64,000 nucleotides of DNA from Sphingomonadales bacterium UBA7471 (GCA_002479765.1 DLOZ01000012.1:9195-73194), one strand, 5' to 3'; shown: positions 42,024 through 51,673, counted from the stretch's first letter. Notes: generated by a model from the letters alone, not told the origin. A program made the numbers and translations.

Positions 42024-42048
42024 CTTTGTGCCTTCGTGCCTTTGTGCG
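42024..42048 (-). repeat. Right triple-octamer end
   Basis: Reverse complement of the left end: three tandem octamers CTTTGTGC / CTTCGTGC / CTTTGTGC plus G. On the minus strand its inner end forms part of the ribosome-binding site of the enclosed gene. Confidence 0.9.
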
Positions 42049-42060
42049 CGTTAAAATCAA

Positions 42061-43107
42061 TCAAGTCTCCGGATGGCCCTCAGCTACGGTCCAGGTTTGT
42101 CCCTTTGCCAGCAGCTTGCCGAGATCAGGTGCTTTACCTGCACTGGCCGACTCGTTTTGCGCTATGACGGCGTCGTTAAAGGTCGGGCGGGGATCGTCGT
42201 ACAGGACGCCGAGTGCCATGGGGAATTCGCCGAATGGCATTTCCACCAGCATGTGCGCGAGCGAACGGTTGGTCACGTCATGGACGATAACGCCCGCGCT
42301 CTGCCAATCGCCATCAACGACATCGACAACCTTCAGCGTCAGCCCAACATTGTCGAGCGCGATGCCTTTTGTGCCGCCGGACTTTTCGCTGCCGAACAAC
42401 ATCGGCTCACCATTACGCAGCCACAATTGATGGCCGTCGGCACCCTTTGGCGCAGCGAAGTCTTCAAAAACGTCCTTGTTATACACAATGCAGTTCTGGA
42501 AGATTTCGATGAACGCCGCACCGCGATGGGCGTGCGCCGCCTTCAGCACGTCAGGCAGATTCTTTGAAACGTCAAAACCGCGCGCAACAAACCGCGCGCC
42601 TGAACCAAGCGCAAACGCGCATGGCGTTGCTGGACGGTCAACCGAACCATAAGGCGTCGATGGGCTGTTCGTGCCAACGCGTGACGTTGGCGAATATTGG
42701 CCCTTGGTCAGGCCGTAAATCTCGTTGTTGAACAGCATGATCTGGCAATCCAGATTGCGGCGCAGCAAATGCATCGTGTGGTTGCCGCCGATCGACAGCG
42801 CGTCGCCATCGCCCGTGATAATCCACACATCAAGGTCTGGATTGGCGAGCTTCACACCCGTCGCAACCGCAGGCGCGCGGCCGTGGATAGTGTGGAAGCC
42901 ATAGGTTTCCATATAATATGGGAAGCGCGAAGAACAGCCGATGCCGCTGATGAACACGGTGTTTTCGGGCGTGCCACCGATTTCAGGCATGGTGCGCTGC
43001 ACCGCCTTCAAAATCGCATAGTCACCACAGCCGGGGCACCAGCGAACTTCTTGATCTGTTTCCCAATCCTTGGGCGTTGTCGCTTTCACGGGGGTCATAT
43101 CGTTCAT
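42061..43107 (-). CDS. korB: 2-oxoacid:ferredoxin oxidoreductase beta subunit
   Basis: 348 residues. WCPGCGDYAIL (cluster/TPP region Cys), SGIGCSSRFPYY, and the thiamine diphosphate motif ITGDGDALSIGGNHTMHLL with NNEIYGLTKGQ. With KorA it oxidatively decarboxylates a 2-oxoacid (probably 2-oxoglutarate) to acyl-CoA with reduced ferredoxin. ATG overlaps the korA stop by one base. Confidence 0.92.
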   Translation of the reverse strand: MNDMTPVKATTPKDWETDQEVRWCPGCGDYAILKAVQRTMPEIGGTPENTVFISGIGCSSRFPYYMETYGFHTIHGRAPAVATGVKLANPDLDVWIITGDGDALSIGGNHTMHLLRRNLDCQIMLFNNEIYGLTKGQYSPTSRVGTNSPSTPYGSVDRPATPCAFALGSGARFVARGFDVSKNLPDVLKAAHAHRGAAFIEIFQNCIVYNKDVFEDFAAPKGADGHQLWLRNGEPMLFGSEKSGGTKGIALDNVGLTLKVVDVVDGDWQSAGVIVHDVTNRSLAHMLVEMPFGEFPMALGVLYDDPRPTFNDAVIAQNESASAGKAPDLGKLLAKGQTWTVAEGHPET

Positions 43108-44975
43108 TATAAAGCACTCCCAATCGCGGCTTCAATTTCGGCGATAGTAAATGGCTGGCCGGACACTTTGTTCACGGGCTGCGCATCCACAAGGAACTGG
43201 TCACGCAATATCGTCTTCAACTGGCCCGTGTTCATTTCGGGGACGATGATCTTGTCAAAGCTCTTTAACAACTCGGCCATGTTTTTGGGCATGGGCCAGA
43301 TATGGCGAATGTGGACATGCGCGACATCAACACCTTCGGCGCGCTTGCGGCGCACGGCTTGCTTGATGGGACCATAGGTTGATCCCCAGCCGACGACAGC
43401 GAGCTTCGCGCCTGCTGCGCCCTGCTCGACGATCTGGTCGGGGATGCTGTCGGCGATGCCGTTTACCTTGGCCGAACGAATATCGGTCATCGCCTGGTGG
43501 TTGGCTGGCGCATAGTTGATGTGGCCGGTATCGACTTCTTTTTCGATACCGCCAATGCGGTGCAGCAATCCGGGCGTGCCGGGCTTCACCCATGGGCGCT
43601 TCAATTTATGGTCGCGCGAATAGGGCTTGAAGCCATCTTCGGGCACGCTTTCCAGAAACTCGACCGGGAATGGCGTATACTCTTCGAGATCAGGCACCAG
43701 CCACGGCTCAGCCGCGTTGGCGATATAGCCATCCGTAAGCAGCATCACTGGCGTCATATACTCAACGGCAATCCGCACCGCTTCCACCGCGCAGTCAAAG
43801 CAATCAACCGGCGAGCGCGCTGCGATCACGGGCATCGGTGCATCACCGTTGCGGCCATACACCGCCTGATACAGATCGGACTGCTCGGTCTTGGTTGGCA
43901 GACCCGTCGAAGGGCCACCACGCTGGCTGTTGACGATCACCAAGGGAAGCTCGGTCATGATGGCAAGGCCCATAGCCTCACCCTTCAACGCGATGCCGGG
44001 ACCAGACGAGCTGGTAACGCCAAGCTGTCCTGCATAGCTTGCGCCAATGGCCGAACAAATGGCGGCAATTTCATCTTCGGCCTGGAATGTGGTGATACCA
44101 TATTCTTTCAAACGGCTGAGGTGATGCAAAATCGCGGATGCTGGCGTAATCGGATAACCGCCGAAGAACATCTTCAGGCCAGCGAGTTGTGCGCCAGCGA
44201 CCAAGCCATAAGAAATGGATTCGGCGCCCGTAACCGTCCGATAAAGACCCGCAGGTGCAGGCGCGGCATCGACATGATATTGCTTCAGCGGGCCAGCCAG
44301 TTCAGCGGTCTCACCATAAGCATGGCCAGCATTCAGCGCCGCGATATTGGCATCGGCCAGAACCTGATTCTTCGCAAATTTCGCGTTCAGCCAATCGATG
44401 ATCGGCTGACGTTCACGGTCAAACATCCAAAGCGCAAGGCCAAGCGTCCACATATTCTTACAACGCAACGCGTCTTTGTTGCCCATGCCAAACGGCTTGA
44501 CGGCTTCCAGCGTCAGCGCGCTGATGTCGAACGCCAGCACTTGCCATTTCGCAAGGCTGCCATCTTCAAACGGGTTGGTGGTATATTTGGCTTTATCGAG
44601 GTTGCGCTGGTTAAACTCGCCTGTGTCCGCGATAATCAAACCACCTTCGCGCAACGAACCGACATTGGTTTTCAGTGCGGCGGGGTTCATCGCGATCAGC
44701 ACGTCGGGCTGGTCGCCAGCGGTGTCGATTGCGGACGAACCAAAGTTAATTTGAAACGCCGAAACACCGAAAAGCGTCCCGATTGGGGCGCGGATTTCAG
44801 CAGGAAAATCAGGGAATGTCGCAAAGTCATTGCCCGCCAGTGCCGACGACAGCGTAAACTGTCCCCCAGTCAACTGCATGCCGTCGCCGCTGTCCCCGGC
44901 AAAGCGCACAACCACTGCCTCGCTGTGCACTGGAGTATGTCCGCTCGTCTGTTCGTCTTTGAATGCCGTAGCCAT
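43107..44975 (-). CDS. korA: 2-oxoacid:ferredoxin oxidoreductase alpha subunit (gamma-alpha fusion)
   Basis: 622 residues. N-terminal gamma domain (VVVRFAGDSGDGMQLTGGQF) fused to the alpha domain (FGGYPITPASAILHHL, FQAEDEIAAICSAIGASYAG, TSSSGPGIALKGEAMGLA). This fused form is typical of aerobic KorAB types. Start MATAFKDEQ at 44975 chosen by family comparison; longer frames add unrelated residues. Divergent from the HSL-type hydrolase, with a 146-bp gap. Confidence 0.92.
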   Translation of the reverse strand: MATAFKDEQTSGHTPVHSEAVVVRFAGDSGDGMQLTGGQFTLSSALAGNDFATFPDFPAEIRAPIGTLFGVSAFQINFGSSAIDTAGDQPDVLIAMNPAALKTNVGSLREGGLIIADTGEFNQRNLDKAKYTTNPFEDGSLAKWQVLAFDISALTLEAVKPFGMGNKDALRCKNMWTLGLALWMFDRERQPIIDWLNAKFAKNQVLADANIAALNAGHAYGETAELAGPLKQYHVDAAPAPAGLYRTVTGAESISYGLVAGAQLAGLKMFFGGYPITPASAILHHLSRLKEYGITTFQAEDEIAAICSAIGASYAGQLGVTSSSGPGIALKGEAMGLAIMTELPLVIVNSQRGGPSTGLPTKTEQSDLYQAVYGRNGDAPMPVIAARSPVDCFDCAVEAVRIAVEYMTPVMLLTDGYIANAAEPWLVPDLEEYTPFPVEFLESVPEDGFKPYSRDHKLKRPWVKPGTPGLLHRIGGIEKEVDTGHINYAPANHQAMTDIRSAKVNGIADSIPDQIVEQGAAGAKLAVVGWGSTYGPIKQAVRRKRAEGVDVAHVHIRHIWPMPKNMAELLKSFDKIIVPEMNTGQLKTILRDQFLVDAQPVNKVSGQPFTIAEIEAAIGSAL

Positions 44976-45121
44976 GCGTTTTAGCCCGTCTTTAATTGCA
45001 ACTTTATTGCCTTTTCGCCTAATCCCATTCGCCGCGCACTGCAATGTTAGAAAAACTATCGGTGGATATGCTGGACGCATTGCCCAAGCCACCCTAGGAA
45101 GCGGCAGAAATGGAGAACGTG

Positions 45122-46081
45122 ATGACCGATACCCCACCTTATGTCCGTCCAGACGTTGCATTGTTTCTGCAATTTCTGAACGCGGTACCCGGCCCTAAAT
45201 TCTGGGAAGTGCCCGTTGATGACGCACGCGCGATGACCGCTGCGATGCGCGACGTTGCGGATGCACCTGTTGGCGAACTGGCGGTTGTCCGTGATTTATC
45301 GATTCCCGGACCCGCCGGAGCCATCCCTGCGCGATTATATGACAGCCGCGAAGGGCGCGAAGCCGGCCCTGTCATGGTGTTTTACCATGGCGGCGGATTC
45401 GTTATCGGCAGCCTGTATACCTATGAACCCTATTGCGCAGAAGTCGCGCGCCTCCTCGATTTGCCGGTCATCTCCATCGATTATCGGCTGTCACCCGAAT
45501 ATCCATTCCCTGCCCCGGCCGAGGATTGTGAAGCCGCAACGCGCTGGATTGCAACAAGCCCTGCGGAACTGGGACGGCAAGTGACTGGGCTCATCACATC
45601 GGGCGACAGTGCTGGCGGCAACCTAACGATCGTGACAACAATGGCACTTCGCGACCGTCCGGCGGCCGTGCCCGTGTTGGTGCAACATCCAATTTACCCC
45701 GTCGTGACGCTCGATGCTGACTGGCCGAGCATGCGTGAATTTGCCAACGGCTATTTGCTCACCGACGCAGCAATGGCCTATTTCGGCGAAGGCCACGCAG
45801 CAACGCCCGGAGACTATCGTTCAGAGCCGTTGAATTTCAGCCAGCAGGGCATGCCACCGAGCCTTGTCACCACCGCAAGCCTCGACCCGTTGCGCGACCA
45901 AGGCATCGCTTATGTTGAAAAGCTGAAACAGGACGGCGTGCGCGTCGAACATCGCAGTGCCGAGGGCAATATTCACGGGCATATCAACATCCGTCAGGCC
46001 ATCCCCTCCGCCCAATCGGACATAGAGGGCAATATCGCCGCGCTGAAAAACCTGCTGGCAGAAGTGGCGGCAACAGCATGA
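45122..46081 (+). CDS. Alpha/beta hydrolase (hormone-sensitive lipase family)
   Basis: 319 residues. Oxyanion motif FYHGGGFVIGS, nucleophile elbow SGDSAGGNL, Asp in TASLDPLRDQG and late His in EGNIHGHINI. Likely a carboxylesterase of the HSL (family IV) group. Start at 45122 has GGAG 7 bases upstream. The stop overlaps the rppH start (ATGA). Confidence 0.92.
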   Translation: MTDTPPYVRPDVALFLQFLNAVPGPKFWEVPVDDARAMTAAMRDVADAPVGELAVVRDLSIPGPAGAIPARLYDSREGREAGPVMVFYHGGGFVIGSLYTYEPYCAEVARLLDLPVISIDYRLSPEYPFPAPAEDCEAATRWIATSPAELGRQVTGLITSGDSAGGNLTIVTTMALRDRPAAVPVLVQHPIYPVVTLDADWPSMREFANGYLLTDAAMAYFGEGHAATPGDYRSEPLNFSQQGMPPSLVTTASLDPLRDQGIAYVEKLKQDGVRVEHRSAEGNIHGHINIRQAIPSAQSDIEGNIAALKNLLAEVAATA

Positions 46082-46563
46082 GCATATCGTTGGAAGATCT
46101 ACCGTACCGTCCCTGTGCGGGCATCATGCTCGCCAATATGCAGGGGAAGATATTTGTCGGGCAACGCTTGGACAGCCCCGCCGGAACCGATGCATGGCAA
46201 ATGCCACAAGGCGGCATCGACGATGGTGAGGATGCGGAGACTGCGGCGCTTCGCGAGCTATTCGAAGAAACCGGCGTGCGCGCGGATTTGGTCGATATTC
46301 TCGCGCGCAGCCGCGATGAACATTTCTATGACTTACCCGATGATATGATTGGCCGCATTTGGAAGGGCAAATATCGCGGGCAGCGCCAGCATTGGTTTTT
46401 GATGCGCTTCAAAGGGACCGATGCCGATATTAACATCGAAACGGCGCATCAGGAATTTAGCAAGTGGCAGTGGATCGATGCACCGCAATTGCCGCAACTC
46501 ATCGTCCCGTTCAAAAAGCGGCTGTACGAGAATATTCTCGCGGAGTTTGCAGACCTTATTTGA
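46078..46563 (+). CDS. rppH: RNA pyrophosphohydrolase (Nudix)
   Basis: 161 residues. PYRPCAGIMLANMQGKIFVG, WQMPQGGIDDGED and the Nudix box core LRELFEETG, then EFSKWQWIDAPQLP and IVPFKKRLYENI are typical of RppH, which removes pyrophosphate from mRNA 5' ends and triggers decay. Four-base overlap with the esterase gene. Confidence 0.94.
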   Translation: MSISLEDLPYRPCAGIMLANMQGKIFVGQRLDSPAGTDAWQMPQGGIDDGEDAETAALRELFEETGVRADLVDILARSRDEHFYDLPDDMIGRIWKGKYRGQRQHWFLMRFKGTDADINIETAHQEFSKWQWIDAPQLPQLIVPFKKRLYENILAEFADLI

Positions 46564-46595
46564 CGCCGTTCCGCGTGCTGAACGCATCCGCGCCC

Positions 46596-47123
46596 TTAAT
46601 TGGGTTGCGGAACCGGCACGCCAGCGACGCTTGGTTTCGTATCAGCTGCGCTTGCCTGCATTTGCGGTTTTTCGCTCGCCTTGCTGGATGCAAGCGCAAG
46701 CCGGTGAACAGCGCTGCAGTCCGCTCGACATAATGTTTTCAGCCGCGCGATATTTTTGCCCGCTTGCTCAATTGCCCCCTTGGCAATCATCGCATCTGCC
46801 TGCTCGGCCAATGCAACCTGATCATTGGGTTCAAGCTCCAACGCTTCTGTGTAAAAGCGGATTGCTTTTCCATTCAGCCCTTGGGCCTTCACCGCGCGCG
46901 CCATCGCAATATATGCCGCGCGGTTGCGTGGGTCGACCGCCAGTGCGGATTCATACCAGCTGATGGCATTGTCGAACCGTCCAGCGTCCGATTCCTGATT
47001 GCCCGTCTGCATCAGGGCAATCGAGCGGGCATCGATATCATCATCCGCGCGTCCGCCAATGCTCGCGCTCGACATGACCGCTAAGGTGAACGACAGCGCA
47101 ATGGCCGCGGGAGAAAAACGCAT
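46596..47123 (-). CDS. TPR-repeat periplasmic protein
   Basis: 175 residues. Signal peptide MRFSPAAIALSFTLAVMSSA, then three TPR units (GNQESDAGRFDNAISWYESA, NRAAYIAMARAVKAQGLNGK, NDQVALAEQADAMIAKGAIE) and a Cys pair TLCRADC. A GTG at 47162 overlapping the rsmB stop is the alternative start, but it would put 13 polar residues before the signal peptide. Function unknown; protein-protein scaffold likely. Confidence 0.8.
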   Translation of the reverse strand: MRFSPAAIALSFTLAVMSSASIGGRADDDIDARSIALMQTGNQESDAGRFDNAISWYESALAVDPRNRAAYIAMARAVKAQGLNGKAIRFYTEALELEPNDQVALAEQADAMIAKGAIEQAGKNIARLKTLCRADCSAVHRLALASSKASEKPQMQASAADTKPSVAGVPVPQPN

Positions 47124-47158
47124 AAACAATATCCATAACTTTTTGGAAGGTGATGCTA

Positions 47159-48340
47159 TCACAGCTTTTGAAGCCTCGCGAAGAAGAATCCATCGCTACC
47201 ATCATGATGCGGGGTCAACAATATGCCGTCACCATCGGCACGGCCCATCGACACGCCCGTATCGGCCGCGCGCCAGCCGGAATGCGATTTTAAAAACGCA
47301 GCCACTTGTCCCTTGCCCTCGCTCTCAATCAGCGAGCACACGGCATAAACCAGATAACCGCCACGCACGACCATGTCGGCGCCAATGTCCAACAGCTTCG
47401 CCTGTTCATCAACAACGCGCTTCAACCGCGCCGCATCCAAACGCCAGCGCGTTTCGGGATTGCGCCGCCATGTCCCGCTTCCCGAACAAGGTGCGTCAAT
47501 GAGGACAAGGTCGCAGCCACCGGCAAATTCGGACAGCATTTCTTTTTCCTTGCCGGGATTGAGCAAGCGCGTTTCGATATTGGTGGCACCAGACCGGTTG
47601 GCCCGTGGTTTCAATTGGTCCAGCCGGTTGCGGTTTGTGTCTGTTGCGATCAACCGTCCCTGATTTCGCATCGCGGCGGCGAGCGCGAGGGTTTTGCCGC
47701 CAGCGCCGGCGCACAGGTCAAGCACCGTGCCAGCACCCTTTGCCTGACATGCCTCTACAATCAGCTGGCTTCCCAGATCCTGAATTTCCACCTGACCGTC
47801 TTCCACGGCGGGATGGCTATCAATTGCAGTCCCACCCGGCAGGCGCAGCGCGTATTCGAGATGCGGAAGGACTTCAGCGTCGGGAAACGTCGCCGATACT
47901 TCGGCACGGCTCGCCTTCAACGCATTCACGCGCAAGTCCATAGGAGCGCGGTCAAGCAGGCTTGCCTGCTCGACCTCATCAACATGGGCGGAAAACAGAG
48001 GCTTGATCCATTTGGGCAGTCCGCCACCCGTTGATCGCGCTTCGCCGGGTTCAATCACTGCTGGACCATAATCGGTGCCGTCGAACAACGCCGCAAGTTC
48101 CGGATCGGCATCCGCCATGGCCACAAAGGCAGACCGCGCCGTTACCGGCCTCTTGCCAAAGCGGCGGATGGCGCCCCACGCCAAATCGCGGACAGCACGG
48201 CGGTCTTTCGAACCGGCATAACGCCGCTCGGCGAAAAAGCGCTTCGCAAGCTGGTCAGCAGAAGCGCCGCCATCACGTGCGGAGAGGATGATCTGGTCAA
48301 CCAATTCAATGGCTGACTGCAGGCGAGCAGCAGGTCTCAT
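47159..48340 (-). CDS. rsmB: RsmB/NOP-family RNA m5C methyltransferase
   Basis: 393 residues. N-terminal NusB-like helices, SAM motif VLDLCAGAGGKTLALAAAM, motif IV LIDAPCSGSGTWRRNPE and motif VI YAVCSLIESEG (catalytic Cys). Methylates cytosine-5 of rRNA; RsmB versus a paralogue (RsmF) is not fully settled. Starts 3 bp after the guaB stop. Confidence 0.9.
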   Translation of the reverse strand: MRPAARLQSAIELVDQIILSARDGGASADQLAKRFFAERRYAGSKDRRAVRDLAWGAIRRFGKRPVTARSAFVAMADADPELAALFDGTDYGPAVIEPGEARSTGGGLPKWIKPLFSAHVDEVEQASLLDRAPMDLRVNALKASRAEVSATFPDAEVLPHLEYALRLPGGTAIDSHPAVEDGQVEIQDLGSQLIVEACQAKGAGTVLDLCAGAGGKTLALAAAMRNQGRLIATDTNRNRLDQLKPRANRSGATNIETRLLNPGKEKEMLSEFAGGCDLVLIDAPCSGSGTWRRNPETRWRLDAARLKRVVDEQAKLLDIGADMVVRGGYLVYAVCSLIESEGKGQVAAFLKSHSGWRAADTGVSMGRADGDGILLTPHHDGSDGFFFARLQKL

Positions 48341-48343
48341 GCC

Positions 48344-49804
48344 TCAACGCGTCGGATAATTTGGAGCTTCCCGCGTGATTGTAACGTCATGTACATGGCT
48401 TTCCCGTAATCCGGCATTGGTGATGCGTACAAACTGCGCGCGTTCCTGAAGGTCCGCAATCGTGCGCGAACCGGTATAACCCATAGCTGCTTTGACGCCG
48501 CCGACAAGTTGATGAATGACATCGCGTGCTGGGCCCTTGAAAGGCACCTGCCCTTCAATGCCTTCTGGAACCAGCTTCAGCTGATCCTTAATATCCTGCT
48601 GGAAATACCGGTCAGCAGAGCCACGCGCCATCGCGCCAACACTGCCCATGCCGCGATAGCTTTTATAGGCACGCCCCTGATACAGGAATGTTTCGCCCGG
48701 TGCTTCCTCGGTTCCCGCCAACAGAGAGCCGACCATCACCGACGATGCCCCAGCCGCAAGTGCTTTCGCCAAGTCGCCCGACGTCCGCAATCCGCCATCG
48801 GCGATGATTGGAATGCCCGACTTTGCGGCTTCGGCCGCCGATTCCATAACCGCAGTCAATTGCGGAACGCCAACACCAGCGACAACGCGGGTGGTGCAAA
48901 TGGAGCCTGGACCGATACCGACCTTGATACCGTCCGCGCCCGCATCAATCAGCGCACGTGTCGCCGCAGCCGTCGCCACATTCCCGGCAACGACCTGAAC
49001 TTCAGGTGCCATACGCTTAATCTCTGCAACCGCAGCCGCAACCATCGCGCTATGGCCGTGCGCCGTATCGACGACGATGAGGTCACACTCCGCGTCAATC
49101 AACGCCTTCGTGTACGCCATTCCCTTTTCGCCAACAGTCGTCGCCGCAGCGACGCGCAAACGCCCTGTGCTATCCTTTGTAGCGTCGGGATATAAAACAG
49201 CCTTCTCGATATCCTTTACGGTAATCAGGCCAATGCAATGATAGGCGTCATCGACGACCAAAAGCTTTTCGATGCGGCGTTGATGCAGCAAACGGCGCGC
49301 TTCTTCCTGCGTGACGGACGATGCAACCGTTGCCAGATTTTCATGCGTCATCAATTCGGACACAGGCTGCGCCGGATTTTCAGCAAAGCGCACGTCCCGA
49401 TTGGTCAAGATGCCAGCCAGTTTACCGCTCGCCTCAACAACCGGAATACCGGAGATGGCATGCGCCGACATCAATGCTTGCGCTTCGGCCAAGGTCGCTT
49501 CGGGTGCGATGGTGATGGGGTTCACCACCATGCCGCTCTCAAAACGTTTAACCTGACGCACGGCAGCGCACTGCTCTTCAATGCTCAGGTTGCGGTGCAA
49601 AACGCCAATGCCACCGAGCTGCGCCATGACGATCGCCATGCGCGCTTCGGTGACGGTGTCCATCGCCGATGATAGCACTGGAATGTTCAGCGATATGCTT
49701 TTGGTCAGCTGCGTGCGGGTGTCGGCCTGGCTTGGCAAAATGTCCGATGCCCCGGGCTGCAGCAGCACGTCGTCAAATGTAAGTCCGAGGGAAATTTCTT
49801 TCAT
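48344..49804 (-). CDS. guaB: Inosine-5'-monophosphate dehydrogenase
   Basis: 486 residues. TFDDVLLQPGASDILPS, tandem CBS domains (about 95-205), VDTAHGHS, IKVGIGPGSICTTRVVAGVG with catalytic Cys, and YRGMGSVGAMARGS. It oxidises IMP to XMP, the rate-limiting step to GMP. Full length. First gene of guaB-rsmB-TPR on the minus strand. Confidence 0.97.
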   Translation of the reverse strand: MKEISLGLTFDDVLLQPGASDILPSQADTRTQLTKSISLNIPVLSSAMDTVTEARMAIVMAQLGGIGVLHRNLSIEEQCAAVRQVKRFESGMVVNPITIAPEATLAEAQALMSAHAISGIPVVEASGKLAGILTNRDVRFAENPAQPVSELMTHENLATVASSVTQEEARRLLHQRRIEKLLVVDDAYHCIGLITVKDIEKAVLYPDATKDSTGRLRVAAATTVGEKGMAYTKALIDAECDLIVVDTAHGHSAMVAAAVAEIKRMAPEVQVVAGNVATAAATRALIDAGADGIKVGIGPGSICTTRVVAGVGVPQLTAVMESAAEAAKSGIPIIADGGLRTSGDLAKALAAGASSVMVGSLLAGTEEAPGETFLYQGRAYKSYRGMGSVGAMARGSADRYFQQDIKDQLKLVPEGIEGQVPFKGPARDVIHQLVGGVKAAMGYTGSRTIADLQERAQFVRITNAGLRESHVHDVTITREAPNYPTR

Positions 49805-49858
49805 TGTGCCACCGCTTTAAGCTTTGATTCGTGGCGGCCCATGTAAACAGTAAGCGCC

Positions 49859-51343
49859 TTATTCGCCAGCCTTCTTGGATTTATATTTTCTGGCGTCGGC
49901 AAAATAGCGACCAAGCGCAATGTGCAGGTCAGCGTCATCCGCCGCGCCGCCAAGCTCCGTCTTATCCGTAAGCTCATCTTCAGGGCCGTGATAATCGCTG
50001 CCCAGAAACTTTTGCATCAGCTCAAGATCGGCGAACGAACCACCGACCATGAGCGCAGGGACACCCTTTTGCGTGAGTGCCCAGCCGTCCTGCCGTTGGA
50101 TAAACGCATTTGCATCCGTTGAACTTTCAATCGCCCTACCCTTCTTTTTCGCTACCACCTCGACCGTGGCATCCAATGGAGTGGTTCCGCGACCAATGAT
50201 GGCGACCTTTGATCCGCGCGGCGCAATCGCGATTGTATCAACATTTAGCGAAATCACGATCTGGTCGAGCGGCAAAGCTGGCTTTTCCGCGAACGCATAA
50301 GCACCCAATAGGCCGCTCTCTTCCGCGGTCGTCGCCACAAAATAAATATCGCGATCATGCTTTTTCTTCGCCAAGCTTTCCGCGATTTCGTTCAGCACCG
50401 CAATTCCGCTGGCATTGTCCACGGCACCGTTACAAATTCGGTCAGGCGCCCCCTCTGGCGCGCAAATACCCAAATGGTCCCAATGCCCCATAAACAAAAC
50501 AGCGCCGCTGCCCTTTTTACGACCCGCTATTTTGCCAACAACATTCGAACTGTTGAACCGGTAAATGTCCGTCGTGACTTTGAAATCTGCGTCAATACCA
50601 AGTGGCTCCCCCGCATAATCGCTTGCCTTGGCATGTGCGCGCAATTTGTCCCAATCTTGCCCGGCGGCGGTTATCATGGCGACTGCAAACTCGGCGCTCA
50701 TAGCCCCTTCCAACGGCGCGCGCTTTTCGCGGCTCTCAAGTGCGATGGGACGCGACAGCAACAAACGCCGCAGTGAAGGCCAACTTCCTAGCCCGTCGCC
50801 AATGAATATAACCGCCTCCGCCCCTGCGGCGATCAGCGCTTCGCGCCGCGCACGGGGTGATTTCATATTGTTCGGCACATTTTCAGCGTCAAACAGCACA
50901 AGCGCGGCTTTTCCCGCAACATCTGCCGCAACCGAACCATCCGCCTTGACCCCTGCACCGGTAAATATAAGCGGCAAATCATTGCGCGCATAATCCACCT
51001 GTTTACCAATCAGGATGATTTCTTCCGAAACAATCCGCAGTTTGCGGCCCTTGGCCGTAAATGCATATTCCGCACTGCCCTGCCCGCGCTGGATCAAGGG
51101 AACGGCATCAAACCAGCCGCCGTCTGTCGCCGCGGGTTTTAGTCCCGATCGCGCCCATTGCTGCGCAATATACTGAACCGTTTTTGCTTCACCCTGCGTG
51201 CCAGGCTTACGGCCTTCAAACGCATCACTCGCCAAAATTTCGATATGTGCGCGCAGGTCCGCTTCGCTCACTGCCTTGGCGTGCACCGAACCCGAGGCCA
51301 TTGCTGCAAAGCTGGCGAAGACTGCAAAATGGGCAAGGCGCAT
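49859..51343 (-). CDS. M28 family zinc peptidase (secreted)
   Basis: 494 residues. Signal peptide MRLAHFAVFASFAAMASGSVHA, a PA-like insert and the M28 domain with all metal ligands: MGHWDHLG, NGAVDNASG, TTAEESGLL, SLNVDT and SDYHGPEDE. Probably an aminopeptidase acting in the periplasm or outside. Confidence 0.92.
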   Translation of the reverse strand: MRLAHFAVFASFAAMASGSVHAKAVSEADLRAHIEILASDAFEGRKPGTQGEAKTVQYIAQQWARSGLKPAATDGGWFDAVPLIQRGQGSAEYAFTAKGRKLRIVSEEIILIGKQVDYARNDLPLIFTGAGVKADGSVAADVAGKAALVLFDAENVPNNMKSPRARREALIAAGAEAVIFIGDGLGSWPSLRRLLLSRPIALESREKRAPLEGAMSAEFAVAMITAAGQDWDKLRAHAKASDYAGEPLGIDADFKVTTDIYRFNSSNVVGKIAGRKKGSGAVLFMGHWDHLGICAPEGAPDRICNGAVDNASGIAVLNEIAESLAKKKHDRDIYFVATTAEESGLLGAYAFAEKPALPLDQIVISLNVDTIAIAPRGSKVAIIGRGTTPLDATVEVVAKKKGRAIESSTDANAFIQRQDGWALTQKGVPALMVGGSFADLELMQKFLGSDYHGPEDELTDKTELGGAADDADLHIALGRYFADARKYKSKKAGE

Positions 51344-51359
51344 AAATGATCGCTCCGAA

Positions 51360-51602
51360 CTAAGAAGAAACGGCCCCTGTCGTATGTCGGGAACGCTCTA
51401 TCGTTAATTTCGCTTCATCTACATGCATCGATTCAATCATGCGACCCTTAAATCGCTGCGCGCCACCTCGGCTCGCCGCAATTAATTCCTCTGCCCCAAC
51501 CACCGCAGCGGCATTGGTGCCAAAGGCCTGATTGGCGATAGCAAATTGATTGGGGTGAATGAGCGTTTTGCCCGTGAAACCTAAGGTAAATCGTAATCCC
51601 AC
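51360..51602 (-). pseudogene. Remnant of a CoA-ester lyase (CitE/HpcH family)
   Basis: 80-residue open frame whose N-terminal part GFTGKTLIHPNQFAIANQAF matches the C-terminal third of CitE/HpcH-type lyases, followed by QRFKGRMIESMHVDEAK. The catalytic N-terminal two-thirds are absent; upstream in frame there is a stop (TAG) within 25 bp. It sits between the M28 peptidase and divergent qmcA. A decayed gene is the simplest reading. Confidence 0.7.
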
Positions 51603-51673
51603 TCGATCGTTTTCATGAAACTATTTGTTAAACCCACAGAGTTACAGCGCACTCTTAAAAGGGAGGGCATTTT

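Larger units (their letters stand above)
41584..42048. mobile_element. 465-bp inverted-repeat-bounded GxxExxY unit
   Basis: A perfect 25-bp inverted repeat (41584-41608 and 42024-42048) encloses a single minus-strand gene with 7-10 bp to spare on each side. Each end is C followed by three tandem octamers GCACRAAG. The unit is inserted neatly between the korB stop (12 bp away) and the YdjM start (12 bp away). No transposase and no clear target duplication is seen. Mobility is inferred from the geometry. Confidence 0.6.

Noticed and set aside
41584..42048. Tandem octamers considered as a CRISPR-like or simple satellite array
   Set aside because: Only three contiguous octamers per end with no spacers; the perfect inverted placement around a gene fits element ends better.
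43497..44984. 495-codon open frame antisense to korA
   Set aside because: It mirrors a well-supported conserved gene; long antisense frames are common in codon-biased genes and the product shows no family motifs.
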